In this document: positions 32,697 through 41,475 of the stretch, piece after piece
Position numbering within the stretch: the first letter of the stretch is position 1
Layout: each line of letters begins with the position of its first letter
Notes under the pieces: model-generated
What the model was told of the DNA's origin: nothing
Database searches by the model: none
What the model saw: the letters and a program-made list of their open reading frames with translations, nothing else
Source of the DNA: Paenibacillus odorifer
GTDB lineage: Bacteria; Bacillota; Bacilli; Paenibacillales; Paenibacillaceae
Reading direction: 5' to 3'
Length of the DNA stretch: 64,000 nt
Assembly (NCBI RefSeq): GCF_000758725.1
Contig: NZ_CP009428.1
Span: forward strand, 3,224,001-3,288,000
Program-made: the position numbers and the translations under genes

Positions 32697-33023
32697 TTGA
32701 ATTCATATCTGTTACTGGCAACAGCGATTATCTGCGAGGTATTTGGTAGCTCCATGCTTAAGGTTTCTAACGGGTTTAAAAAGATTTTACCTTCAATAGG
32801 AGTCGTACTCGGCATGGGTTCAGCCTTTTATTGTCTTTCTTTAGCGCTTTCAACGATTCCTCTAGGGACGGCTTATGCTATTTGGTCGGGGGTAGGTACG
32901 GCTTTAACTGCGTTAATAGGAGTAATCATTTATAAAGAAAAATTCAATCTGAAGAAATTACTCGGTCTGATTCTTATCATTGGTGGAGTAGTCATTATGA
33001 AACTTTCTGGTGGATCTCATTAG
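32697..33023 (+). CDS. SMR family efflux transporter subunit (first of pair)
   Basis: A 108-residue four-TM small multidrug resistance protein. The essential membrane Glu is in AIICEVFGSSMLK (about residue 13), and the GTAYAIWSGVGTALTALIG motif of TM3 is present (about 57-75). Paired SMR genes (EbrAB, YkkCD, YvdRS) encode heterodimers that export cations or guanidinium-like compounds. TTG 32697 is preferred over TTG 32694 because AAGGAGGGG ends six bases before it. No guanidine riboswitch was seen. Confidence 0.92.
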   Translation: MNSYLLLATAIICEVFGSSMLKVSNGFKKILPSIGVVLGMGSAFYCLSLALSTIPLGTAYAIWSGVGTALTALIGVIIYKEKFNLKKLLGLILIIGGVVIMKLSGGSH

Positions 33024-33040
33024 AGCTTGGAGGAATTATT

Positions 33041-33400
33041 ATGAACAAGAATAAGGGTTTTTTGGTACTAGGGGTAGCTATTATAAGCGAAGTAATAGGT
33101 ACAACTATGCTGAAAATGTCAGAAGGGTTCACACAAATATTGCCTACTATAGGTGTTATTATTGGTTTTATAATCGCATTTTATAGTTTGTCTATAAGTC
33201 TCAGAGTTTTACCTTTAAGCTTAGCTTATGCGATTTGGGCAGGTGTAGGTACAGTTCTAACCGCTATCGTTGGCATAGTAATATGGGGGGATCCATTTAG
33301 TGTGCTTACACTTGCAGGCATAGTATTAATAGTTGGAGGTGTAGTTTTATTAAACTCTCCAGATTCAGCTGATGAAAAAGAACTTAAAACCACAAGCTAA
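33041..33400 (+). CDS. SMR family efflux transporter subunit (second of pair)
   Basis: A 119-residue four-TM SMR protein, partner of the gene 17 bp upstream. It keeps the conserved Glu in AIISEVIGTTMLK and the TM3 motif LAYAIWAGVGTVLTAIVG. A hydrophilic tail of about 15 residues (SPDSADEKELKTTS) is absent from the partner and, as in EbrB or YkkC-type subunits, probably fixes membrane orientation in the heterodimer. GGAGG precedes the ATG. Confidence 0.92.
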   Translation: MNKNKGFLVLGVAIISEVIGTTMLKMSEGFTQILPTIGVIIGFIIAFYSLSISLRVLPLSLAYAIWAGVGTVLTAIVGIVIWGDPFSVLTLAGIVLIVGGVVLLNSPDSADEKELKTTS

Positions 33401-33417
33401 TCTTTATAAAAAACAAG

Positions 33418-33440
33418 GGCCTGAGAAATCAGGCCTATAT
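33418..33440 (+). terminator. hairpin terminator of the SMR operon
   Basis: GGCCTGA and TCAGGCC pair perfectly around a GAAA tetraloop, 17 bases after the last SMR stop. The T-run (TATATTTG) is weak. Confidence 0.7.
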
Positions 33441-33617
33441 TTGATTGGCGTGATGTTGATAGATTCCATATTTAGGGTAGTTTGGCGATATTGGTATCAC
33501 ATATCTTTTCCGTAGAATTACATCTTATAGCTTGAACTGTTCTTTCTCTATAATGAAAGTGTCTCACATTGAAAGGAGGATCGGTTGTTATTTAATGTGC
33601 TCTGAGATGAATTTGAA

Positions 33618-33631
33618 TGTAAACGCTATCA
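33618..33631 (+). promoter_or_regulatory. catabolite responsive element (cre)
   Basis: TGTAAACGCTATCA matches the CcpA-binding consensus TGWAARCGYTWNCW at every position. It lies 60 bp upstream of the secreted glucanase start codon. An inverted pair GTGCTC (33596-33601) and GAGCAC (33635-33640) brackets it. Repression by preferred sugars is expected. Confidence 0.85.
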
Positions 33632-33690
33632 TTTGAGCACTCAGATAGGGTGACACGTTAGTGATAATCTACATTAAGAGGAGGATTATA

Positions 33691-36600
33691 ATGCGCAACA
33701 AGTATGTCGTATGGTCGCTTGTAGTAACCCTGTTGATTTCAAGTTTATACCTGGCAGCGGGTCCGTTCACATTTGTTAGTGCCTCTGGTGGCGCGAATTT
33801 GACGCTGGGCAAAACTGTAACGGCTAGCGGTCAATCACAAACGTACAGTCCAAACAATGTGAAAGACAGCAATCAAGAGACGTATTGGGAAAGCAGCAAT
33901 AATGCATTTCCGCAATGGATCCAAGTTGATCTCGGTACAGAGACAAGTATTGACCAAATCGTATTGAAGCTGCCAACGGGCTGGGAGACGCGTACGCAAA
34001 CACTCGCCGTTCAAGGCAGCACAAATGGATCTACATTCACTGACATTGTTGGTTCAGCTGATTATGTGTTCAATCCTTCAGCAGGAGGGAACACCGTTAA
34101 GATTGATTTTTCAGCAACCAGCACTCGTTATGTACGCCTGAATGTAACAGGCAATACGGGTTGGCCGGCAGCGCAAGTATCTGAATTCGAAATTTATGGA
34201 GCTAGCACACCAACACCGACGCCAACAGCCACACCGACAGCCACACCAAGTCCAACAGCCACACCAACGCCAACTGTCACACCAACGCCAACAGCCATAC
34301 CGACAGCAACGCCAACGCCAACAGCCACACCGACAGCCATACCAACGCCAACAGCCACACCAACGCCAACTGTCACACCAACGCCAACAGCCATACCGAC
34401 AGCAACGCCAACGGCTACGCCTGTTGCGGGCAGTAATATCGCGGTTGGCAAATCGATTACCGCATCCTCTAATACGCAATCATTTGTGGCAGCAAATGCT
34501 AATGACAACAACACCAACACATACTGGGAAGGTGGCAGTAATCCTAGTTCATTGATACTTGACCTGGGGTCAAACTACAATGTTTCCTCAATCGTTCTAA
34601 AGTTAAATCCAACCGCTGCATGGGGAGCACGTACCCAAACGATTCAAGTGCTCGGTCACAATCAAAACACAACGACATTTGGGAATCTGGTGTCAGCACA
34701 ATCGTATTCGTTTAATCCAGCTTCAGGAAATACAGTAACCATTCCTGTTACCGCAACTGTCAAACGTCTACAGCTTAATATTACTGCCAACTCGGGTGCT
34801 CCAGCTGGACAGATCGCCGAATTTGAAGTGTACGGTACTCCAGCTCCGAATCCGGATTTGGTGATTGCTGGCATGTCCTGGTCACCAACGAATCCGGTTG
34901 AGTCTAATGCGATTACGCTGAATGCAATCGTAAAGAATATCGGCAATGCCAACTCATCAGCTACTACTGTTAATTTCTATTTGAATAATGAGCTTGTAGG
35001 CTCAGCTCCGGTAGGTGTACTAGCAACTGGAGCATCGACAACAGCATCGATGACACTTACCGCAGGAGTTAAGCCTGCCGCAACGTATTCAGTTAGTGCC
35101 AAAGTTGATGAAGACAACCTAGTTATCGAACAAAATGAAGCGAATAACAGCTACACGAACCCAGCCTCACTTATTATCGCTCCAGTGTCCAGCTCTGACT
35201 TAGTGGGAACTGTTACATGGACGCCAAGTAATCCTGTTGCTAATAACAATGTAACGTTCAATGTAAATCTTAAGAATCAAGGAACCATCACCACTGCAAG
35301 TGGTTCACATGGTCTAAGCGTTGTTCTTAAAAACTCTGCGGGTTCCACTATTCAAACCTTTAATGGATCTTATAACGGTGCCTTAGCAGCGGGGGCATCA
35401 GTTAATGTTGCGATTCCAGGGACTTGGACAGCGATTAATGGTAACTACACAGTCACCACTACTGTTGAAGTGGATGCTACTGAGATAGCTGCCAAGCAAG
35501 CGAATAATGTAAGTGTTTCTAATCTCGTTGTCTATGCTGCGCGTGGTGCAAGCATGCCGTATAGTCGATATGATACCGAGGATGCTACTCTCGGGGGTGG
35601 CGCGACATTGAAATCGGCGCCAACCTTTGATCAAGCATTAATCGCTTCTGAAGCTTCTGGCCAGCGTTATATAGCTCTTCCTTCGAATGGTTCGAACTTA
35701 GAGTGGACGGTCAGACAGGGTCAAGGCGGCGCAGGTGTAACGATGAGATTTACAATGCCTGACTCTGCAGATGGGATGGGATTGAATGGTTCACTGGATG
35801 TGTATGTGAATGGAGCGAAAGTAAAAACAGTTTCCTTAACCTCATACTACAGCTGGCAGTATTTCTCAGGTGATATGCCTGGCGATACACCTAGTGCAGG
35901 ACGTCCACTATTCCGTTTTGATGAAGTTCACTGGAAGATGGATACACCCCTCCAACCTGGGGACAAGATTCGAATCCAGAAGAACAATGGAGATAGCTTG
36001 GAATATGGTGTGGATTTCATTGAAATTGAATCTGTTCCAACAGCAATTGCCCGCCCAGCTAACTCCGTATCTGTAACAGATTACGGTGCTGTGGCAAACG
36101 ACGGACAAGATGATCTGGCAGCTTTTAAAGCTACTGTAAATGCAGCCGTGGCAAGCGGAAAGTCTATTTATATTCCAGCAGGAACCTTTAATCTTAGCAG
36201 TATGTGGGAGATTGGTTCTGCTAGTAATATGATCAATAACCTCACTATTACTGGTGCTGGTCTCTGGCACACCAATATTCAGTTCACCAATCCTAATGCT
36301 GCGGGCGGTGGTATTTCACTCCGTATTTCAGGTAGGCTAGATTTCAGTAATGTATATATGAATTCTAATTTGCGCTCACGTTATGGGCAAAATGCAATTT
36401 ACAAAGGTTTTATGGATAACTTTGGAACCAACTCTATTATCCATGATGTCTGGGTAGAGCATTTTGAATGCGGAATGTGGGTAGGCGACTACGCTCATAC
36501 ACCTGCGATTTATGCTAACGGGCTGGTAGTTGAAAACAGTCGGATTCGGAACAATCTTGCAGACGGCATCAACTTCTCGCAAGGTACTAGCAATTCAATT

Positions 36601-37245
36601 GTACGCAATAGCAGTGTGCGAAATAATGGTGACGATGGTCTTGCAGTATGGACCAGTAACACAAATGGTGCACCTGCTGGTGTGAATAATACCTTCTCGT
36701 ATAACACCATTGAGAATAACTGGCGTGCGGCAGCGATTGCTTTCTTTGGAGGAAGTGGTCATAAGGCTGATCATAACTATATCATTGATACAGTTGGTGG
36801 TTCCGGCATACGTATGAATACCGTTTTTCCAGGTTATCATTTCCAGAATAATACGGGTGTAGTTTTCTCAGATACAACCATTATTAACAGTGGCACGAGT
36901 AAAGATCTTTATGGGGGTGAACGTGGCGCAATTGATCTTGAAGCATCAAATGATGCTATCAAGAACGTTACATTTAACAACATAGACATCATTAATACCC
37001 AGCGTGATGCGATTCAATTTGGATATGGTGGTGGATTCGAGAACATCGTGTTCAACAACATCAATATTAACGGTACAGGACTTGATGGAATAACAACTTC
37101 ACGGTTCTCAGGTCCACATAAAGGTGCAGCTATTTACACCTATACAGGCAATGGTGCGGCAACCTTTAATAACCTGACAACTTCCAACATTGCTTATCCG
37201 AATCTGAATTATATTCAGAGCGGTTTTAATCTAACGATTCATTAA
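33691..37245 (+). CDS. secreted GH87-type alpha-1,3-glucanase/mycodextranase
   Basis: A secreted modular enzyme of 1184 residues. The order is signal peptide (1 to about 33), discoidin/F5-8C domain (about 36-170), Thr-Pro-Ala linker (172-244), a second discoidin domain (246-385), two CARDB domains (about 388-498 and 502-616), a beta-sandwich (about 620-781) and a right-handed beta-helix (about 791-1184). In the helix, D958 (NNLADGINF) and D981-D982 (NNGDDGLAV) have the 23- and 24-residue spacing of the three catalytic Asp residues I recall for GH87 enzymes. Discoidin plus TP linker is typical of Paenibacillus alpha-1,3-glucanases. The start at 33691 is set by AGAGGAGG. Likely substrate: fungal or biofilm alpha-glucan. 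Confidence 0.85.
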   Translation: MRNKYVVWSLVVTLLISSLYLAAGPFTFVSASGGANLTLGKTVTASGQSQTYSPNNVKDSNQETYWESSNNAFPQWIQVDLGTETSIDQIVLKLPTGWETRTQTLAVQGSTNGSTFTDIVGSADYVFNPSAGGNTVKIDFSATSTRYVRLNVTGNTGWPAAQVSEFEIYGASTPTPTPTATPTATPSPTATPTPTVTPTPTAIPTATPTPTATPTAIPTPTATPTPTVTPTPTAIPTATPTATPVAGSNIAVGKSITASSNTQSFVAANANDNNTNTYWEGGSNPSSLILDLGSNYNVSSIVLKLNPTAAWGARTQTIQVLGHNQNTTTFGNLVSAQSYSFNPASGNTVTIPVTATVKRLQLNITANSGAPAGQIAEFEVYGTPAPNPDLVIAGMSWSPTNPVESNAITLNAIVKNIGNANSSATTVNFYLNNELVGSAPVGVLATGASTTASMTLTAGVKPAATYSVSAKVDEDNLVIEQNEANNSYTNPASLIIAPVSSSDLVGTVTWTPSNPVANNNVTFNVNLKNQGTITTASGSHGLSVVLKNSAGSTIQTFNGSYNGALAAGASVNVAIPGTWTAINGNYTVTTTVEVDATEIAAKQANNVSVSNLVVYAARGASMPYSRYDTEDATLGGGATLKSAPTFDQALIASEASGQRYIALPSNGSNLEWTVRQGQGGAGVTMRFTMPDSADGMGLNGSLDVYVNGAKVKTVSLTSYYSWQYFSGDMPGDTPSAGRPLFRFDEVHWKMDTPLQPGDKIRIQKNNGDSLEYGVDFIEIESVPTAIARPANSVSVTDYGAVANDGQDDLAAFKATVNAAVASGKSIYIPAGTFNLSSMWEIGSASNMINNLTITGAGLWHTNIQFTNPNAAGGGISLRISGRLDFSNVYMNSNLRSRYGQNAIYKGFMDNFGTNSIIHDVWVEHFECGMWVGDYAHTPAIYANGLVVENSRIRNNLADGINFSQGTSNSIVRNSSVRNNGDDGLAVWTSNTNGAPAGVNNTFSYNTIENNWRAAAIAFFGGSGHKADHNYIIDTVGGSGIRMNTVFPGYHFQNNTGVVFSDTTIINSGTSKDLYGGERGAIDLEASNDAIKNVTFNNIDIINTQRDAIQFGYGGGFENIVFNNININGTGLDGITTSRFSGPHKGAAIYTYTGNGAATFNNLTTSNIAYPNLNYIQSGFNLTIH
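34207..34425 (+). repeat. Thr-Pro-Ala linker repeat with a 96-bp duplication
   Basis: Low-complexity coding repeat of 6-bp and 12-bp units (ACACCAACGCCAACAGCC type) encoding T-P-T-A-T-P. A block starting at 34261 recurs at 34357, an offset of 96 bp, nearly base for base, so the linker grew by recent in-frame duplication. Long minus-strand frames here are artefacts of the repeat. Confidence 0.88.
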
Positions 37246-37261
37246 TTTTATGTACGAGGTT

Positions 37262-37294
37262 AAGGGAGAAGCTCTTAGGAGCTTTTCCCTTTTT
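37262..37294 (+). terminator. terminator of the glucanase gene
   Basis: AAGGGAGAAGCTC pairs with GAGCTTTTCCCTT around TTAG and is followed by T5. Confidence 0.9.
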
Positions 37295-37426
37295 AGCTTG
37301 TAACGAGCTGGATATCTCTAATTTGCCAGAAGGATAATGACTACATGAACAAGAAATTAATATATGGGGAATTTAAACTATTAAATTTTTGAAATTCTTT
37401 TGCAGATGTGTTGATTTCATCATCTT

Positions 37427-37522
37427 ATGTTCGTCATAGCAGATGCGTCGGATCTCAAAGGACCTCCTGATTTTGTTAAACAACTTACTGCGCTTATTCA
37501 GGCAAACCATTTAATTACTTAA
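37427..37522 (+). pseudogene. possible gene remnant (31 codons)
   Basis: The frame MFVIADASDLKGPPDF, then VKQLTALIQANHLIT and a stop, has protein-like composition and ends 15 bases before the DUF1801 gene. It has no ribosome binding site and is closed upstream by a stop at 37412. It may be the tail of a deleted gene. I do not recognise the family. The rest of the 37246-37537 gap holds only the terminator above. Confidence 0.3.
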
Positions 37523-37537
37523 AGGGAGAGATGAAAA

Positions 37538-37879
37538 ATGAATCAGGAAGTAATCGATTTTATTGAAGCGCTAAAAGAATCATGGCAGGTGGAGTTGTCC
37601 ACCTCACTACGTGAGGTTGTTCATCAGGCTATACCGGATGTGCAGGAACGTATTCAGTATAAGAAACCTCATTTTTTGAAAAATGGAAAATACGCTGCGG
37701 CCATCTCGACATCAAAAGACGCAGTCAGCTTTGTAATCTTTAATACAACCGAGCTAACGCTTCCAGAGGGAGCATTTGAGGGACCACCTGAAAGGAAAAC
37801 CTTAAAGCTTCGAAAAGGAGACACATTTGATTCTGCACAGTTGGTCTCTTTAGTTGCTCAAGCTTCAGCTTCTCTTTGA
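37538..37879 (+). CDS. DUF1801 domain protein
   Basis: A 113-residue cytoplasmic protein of the DUF1801/YdhG-like family. The typical pattern is present: an N-terminal helix (EVIDFIEALKESWQ), LREVVHQAIPDVQERIQYKKPHF (shown in part), a core strand AAISTSKDAVSFVIFN and a C-terminal LRKGD.FDSAQLVSLV. The fold is known as an alpha/beta domain with no firm function; some members bind metal or iron-related partners. AAAGGGAGAG precedes the ATG. Single gene. Confidence 0.85.
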   Translation: MNQEVIDFIEALKESWQVELSTSLREVVHQAIPDVQERIQYKKPHFLKNGKYAAAISTSKDAVSFVIFNTTELTLPEGAFEGPPERKTLKLRKGDTFDSAQLVSLVAQASASL

Positions 37880-37893
37880 TCCATACTTATATT

Positions 37894-37947
37894 AAAAGGA
37901 CGATATCTCAAAGTCATTTGACTTCATGGGATATCGTCCTTTTTTGA
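37894..37947. terminator. bidirectional terminator
   Basis: AAAAGGACGATATC pairs with GATATCGTCCTTTT, with inner AAGTC/GACTT pairing. It lies between the convergent DUF1801 and MarR genes. Confidence 0.92.
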
Positions 37948-37960
37948 TGATTATACAGTT

Positions 37961-38440
37961 TTAGTTACTAGTTGTAGTGCTGAGATAATGAATCTGCTCT
38001 TCCAGGATGGTACTTGCTTTGCCTAAAAATGTTGTTATCAACTCAAGCTCCTGCTCAGTAAAGGAAGACGCCAGTTTAACCATCTTAGTGTGCAAAGGAA
38101 GGTAGGCATTTCCAACCTCGTTATTCTCATATAAAGGGACAATGATCACCTTACGACGGTCATTTGGGTCATGTTCTCTGCGAACAAAGCCGTTTTTTTC
38201 AAGTCGATCAACTAATGTGGTAATGCTGCCTGTAGTAAGTCCAGTTAATTTGGATAGCTCGCCGGCGGTGATAGGACCTTTTTCCTGAAGGATATCTATA
38301 GATAGAAAATCGTTATTGTATAACCCCAAAGAAGTTGCTACTTTTTGCTGATACAAAACCGTTCGGCTGCCTAGGCCCCGCATGCGTAAAGTTAAGTCTT
38401 CCTGCTGAATTGTAACTTGATTGTGTCGATCTCTTGACAA
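37961..38440 (-). CDS. MarR family repressor of the divergent MFS gene
   Basis: A 159-residue winged-helix regulator. The recognition region ITAGELSKLTGLTTGSITTL (about 55-74) and wing VRREHDPNDRRKVIIVPL are clear. The start is TTG 38440, after AAGGAGG. It is divergent from an MFS drug transporter, with a strong palindrome in the gap that is likely its operator. This is the second MarR/MFS pair of the window; unlike the first it is divergent rather than co-transcribed. Confidence 0.9.
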   Translation of the reverse strand: MSRDRHNQVTIQQEDLTLRMRGLGSRTVLYQQKVATSLGLYNNDFLSIDILQEKGPITAGELSKLTGLTTGSITTLVDRLEKNGFVRREHDPNDRRKVIIVPLYENNEVGNAYLPLHTKMVKLASSFTEQELELITTFLGKASTILEEQIHYLSTTTSN

Positions 38441-38467
38441 AAGAGGACCCTCCTTTTAAAATGTTTA

Positions 38468-38486
38468 TATCTTGATAGTCAAGATA
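38468..38486. promoter_or_regulatory. MarR operator palindrome
   Basis: TATCTTGA-TAG-TCAAGATA is a perfect 8-bp-arm dyad 28 bases upstream of the MarR start codon. A related half site, TCTTGAT, lies at 38526-38532 nearer the MFS gene. Dyads of this length are normal for MarR dimers. Confidence 0.78.
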
Positions 38487-38659
38487 ATTAATAAACAAGA
38501 TGCTTGATGAACATCTAATTAATTGTCTTGATTTTATCGAATTATTCACTAATTTGCAAAGGATATAACATCACGTGGTTTGGAATGAAGCCTGTGCACA
38601 ATCCTTTAACAATTAGAGTAGAACTAAACATTTGGGAAAAGTGGAGGAGAAAAAGGAGC

Positions 38660-40183
38660 ATGGAAAAGAAAAATAAAGTTGGGGTTATTATAGTAGCTCT
38701 ATTGTTGGCCACCCTTATGGCATCAATGGATAATACTATACTTGCAACCGCAATGGGAACCATTGTAGGTGACCTTGGCGGTTTTGACAAATTGATGTGG
38801 GTTACGTCCGCTTATATGATAGCTGAGATGGCGGGTATGCCGATTTTCGGTAAATTATCGGATATGTATGGACGTAAGCGATTTTTTATTTTCGGTATTA
38901 TTGTCTTTATGATTGGTTCAGCTTTATGTGGTACGGCAAATTCTATTGTCCAGCTTAGTATTTATCGGGCAATTCAGGGTATTGGTGGAGGGGCACTCGT
39001 TCCTATTGCATTCACGATTATGTTCGATGTAGTGGCCCCAGAAAAACGGGGGAAAATCGGGGGGTTATTCGGTGCTGCCTATGGTATTTCCAGTATTTTT
39101 GGTCCTCTTATTGGCGCTTATATAGCGGATTATATTCATTGGTCTTGGGTCTTTTATATCAATTTACCCATTGGTGTTATTGCATTCTTTATGATCGCTT
39201 TCTTCTACAAAGAATCTGTTGAGCATTCCAAAGAGAAAATTGATTATCTTGGGGCTTTTACACTTGTAGCTTCAATCCTTTGTCTCATGTTTGCGATTGA
39301 GCTCGGGGGTAAGAAATATGCTTGGGACTCGACAATGATTCTGGGATTATTTATGGCTTTTGTTGTGTTTTTAATTGGTTTTATTTTTATTGAACGTCGT
39401 GCAGAAGAGCCAATCATTACCTTTGGCATGTTCAAGAATCGTCTCTATTCTACGAGTAATGTTATGGCGATATTTAGCGGAGCGGCATTTATTACAGCCT
39501 CGGTGTACATTCCAATTTATATTCAAGGGGTTCTTGGCGGGTCTGCCACAAATTCGGGGCTTGTTCTACTTCCGATGATGATTGGTTCTGTTATCACTGC
39601 TGCTGGCGGAGGATTCTTGCTCTCTAAATTTAATTATCGCACGATCATGATTTCTACGTTAGTACTCCTTGTTGCAGGTATTGCTCTGCTTACCACACTA
39701 ACACCAGACTCCTCCCGGTTTATGGTCACTATTTTTATGTTTCTGGTGGGTCTTGGCATAGGTTCATCATTTTCTGTTCTAAGCAATGCAGCGATTCATG
39801 GATTTACAGCAAGACAACGGGGTTCTGCAAGTTCGACACTTAGCTTCACACGGGAGCTGGGAATGACACTTGGTATTACGGTATTTGGTATTATTCAAAG
39901 TCACATTTTTTCGAATAAATTAACTTCCATGTTCAGTAAAGGAGGCGCGGCACCAGAAGGTGTTAATCTAAGTGATCCAAGTACAATTTTGACTCCCGAC
40001 ACACGGGCCAAAATTCCCTCTGAGGTTCTTGATAAAATCACCGAAGGATTATCTTCTTCTCTTGTTCATACCTTTGCTTGGGCGATTATTCCATCAGTTA
40101 TAGCTCTAATGGCAGCATTTGTGATGAGCAGGGAGAAGTTTGATCCTGCTTCTGAGCTGGAAGAATTTACGGCATCGCATTAA
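38660..40183 (+). CDS. MFS multidrug transporter, DHA2 (14-TM) family
   Basis: A 507-residue EmrB/QacA-type exporter. TM1 carries the LMASMDNTILATAMGTI motif, motif A is GKLSDMYGRKR, motif C is IFGPLIGAYIADY, and about 14 TMs are visible, with a soluble insertion before the last (about 425-460). The start is ATG 38660 with GGAGGAG ten bases upstream; the frame is open 44 codons further but that part is the promoter and operator region. Control by the divergent MarR protein is expected. Confidence 0.92.
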   Translation: MEKKNKVGVIIVALLLATLMASMDNTILATAMGTIVGDLGGFDKLMWVTSAYMIAEMAGMPIFGKLSDMYGRKRFFIFGIIVFMIGSALCGTANSIVQLSIYRAIQGIGGGALVPIAFTIMFDVVAPEKRGKIGGLFGAAYGISSIFGPLIGAYIADYIHWSWVFYINLPIGVIAFFMIAFFYKESVEHSKEKIDYLGAFTLVASILCLMFAIELGGKKYAWDSTMILGLFMAFVVFLIGFIFIERRAEEPIITFGMFKNRLYSTSNVMAIFSGAAFITASVYIPIYIQGVLGGSATNSGLVLLPMMIGSVITAAGGGFLLSKFNYRTIMISTLVLLVAGIALLTTLTPDSSRFMVTIFMFLVGLGIGSSFSVLSNAAIHGFTARQRGSASSTLSFTRELGMTLGITVFGIIQSHIFSNKLTSMFSKGGAAPEGVNLSDPSTILTPDTRAKIPSEVLDKITEGLSSSLVHTFAWAIIPSVIALMAAFVMSREKFDPASELEEFTASH

Positions 40184-40202
40184 GGAAATAAAAGATAAAA
40201 TA

Positions 40203-40242
40203 AAAGCCTAAGTCCTTTGTTAATAAAGGCTTGGGCTTTTTT
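40203..40242. terminator. bidirectional terminator
   Basis: AAAGCCTAAGTCCTTT pairs imperfectly with AAAGGCTTGGGCTTT, followed by T6. It separates the convergent MFS and LuxR genes. Confidence 0.85.
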
Positions 40243-40261
40243 GATAAGAAGCTCGGCGATC

Positions 40262-41347
40262 CTATTTCTCTGAAATGCTATATCGAGAATGTAAATGCCA
40301 GATAAGCTCTCTACGGCTGCTGACACCTGCTTTAGCGAAAATGGATTTTAAATGATCCTGAACCGTGTAAGCAGAAATATGTAACTCAGCAGCCAATTCT
40401 TTAGTAGATAATCCACGAATTACTCCTTCAAGTAAATGCTGTTCCCGTTTCGTCAGATCATACGCTTCTGCAATGATAGGAAGCATATCTGCTGGACGTG
40501 CAGGCTCGAATGAAATAGCGATTTGCGTCTGACCGTCGTATGCATGAAGCCGGCTAGCCCGGATCACTAGATAAGGTCCTTCTGACATCCGGATACAGGA
40601 CTTAGCCATCCCCGAAGATTCAGAGGGACTATTGATTGCTTGTGTGCTCACCGCCCGAATTGGACGTGGCAGGATATGGTGATCAATTTTTTCTAATGAA
40701 CGAAGTTTCTCTAACCAGCGGTCTGCTGTAGGATTGGAGGAGAGGAGCACTAGTTGATCAGAAAGGACAGCAATTCCGGAACCGTAATCTTCTTCCAGCC
40801 AAGTCTGATTTCTCTCAGGCAACTCAAGACTGAAAGCCCGCATTCTTGCGGCAATCTCAGGAAGCATTAAGGCTATCCACTCACAATCCTCCCGCGAAAA
40901 TACAGGCTGACCCGACTTTCTGTAAAGTGTCAGATACCCCCAACACGCATCTCCATGAACAAGTACAGCGCGTAATTCATCCTCAAATCCTGCCGGAGAT
41001 AGTACCTTTTGATAGCGAGCACTCAAATCTGGCTGCCCTTCGGTTGCTTCATATAAAGTAGCTACGTGCACTTTACTATGAACCATTTGCTCATAGGGAT
41101 TAATATCGTCTTCACCGTATTCGATCTGGAACAAGTGATGGTGAATGGATTCCACGTTATCTTCTGTAACTGCACCTGTCGAGAGTAGTGTACGTGGATC
41201 AACATGGGTACAGCAGGCAGCATCAAAGGGTACAGCATCGCGTAAAATCGACAGTAATGAAGTACGGTAGCTATGTGAAGAATCAGAAACAGCACCGAAC
41301 CTTATGATTTGTTGTTTAATATGATTAAGTTGTCTTATGGTTTTCAT
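40262..41347 (-). CDS. LuxR-type helix-turn-helix regulator
   Basis: A 361-residue protein with a C-terminal LuxR/GerE helix-turn-helix (about 290-350: LTKREQHLLEGVIRGLSTKE, then AAELHISAYTVQDHLKSIF). The N-terminal region (about 20-190) looks like a GAF-like sensor (DAACCTHVDPRTLL; VLVHGDACWGYLTLYRKSGQ), and a PAS-like stretch may fill about 200-280. It is a stand-alone activator or repressor with an unknown signal. It is divergent from the saccharopine-dehydrogenase-like gene at 41476, which it might control. ATG start; AGAGGG upstream. Confidence 0.85.
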   Translation of the reverse strand: MKTIRQLNHIKQQIIRFGAVSDSSHSYRTSLLSILRDAVPFDAACCTHVDPRTLLSTGAVTEDNVESIHHHLFQIEYGEDDINPYEQMVHSKVHVATLYEATEGQPDLSARYQKVLSPAGFEDELRAVLVHGDACWGYLTLYRKSGQPVFSREDCEWIALMLPEIAARMRAFSLELPERNQTWLEEDYGSGIAVLSDQLVLLSSNPTADRWLEKLRSLEKIDHHILPRPIRAVSTQAINSPSESSGMAKSCIRMSEGPYLVIRASRLHAYDGQTQIAISFEPARPADMLPIIAEAYDLTKREQHLLEGVIRGLSTKELAAELHISAYTVQDHLKSIFAKAGVSSRRELIWHLHSRYSISEK

Positions 41348-41475
41348 AGGTAAGCCCTCTAGTCATGGAGTATAAAAACAGGTATCCCACATTTATGGGA
41401 TAGTGAATGTAAACCATATCCGTATAATTGAGAATGGTTCTTAATTATTTCTATTATATAGGATGCGGTGATAAA

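Noticed and set aside
34111-34520. Two long minus-strand frames rich in Cys/Trp/Arg or Val/Gly
   Set aside because: They are the antisense of the Thr-Pro-Ala linker repeat in the glucanase gene; low-complexity repeats stay open in several frames.
36376-36840. Minus-strand frames inside the beta-helix region
   Set aside because: They are shadows of the glucanase coding frame, with no binding sites.
38528-38659. 44-codon N-terminal extension of the second MFS protein
   Set aside because: It covers the promoter/operator region, has no ribosome binding site, and ATG 38660 gives the normal family length.
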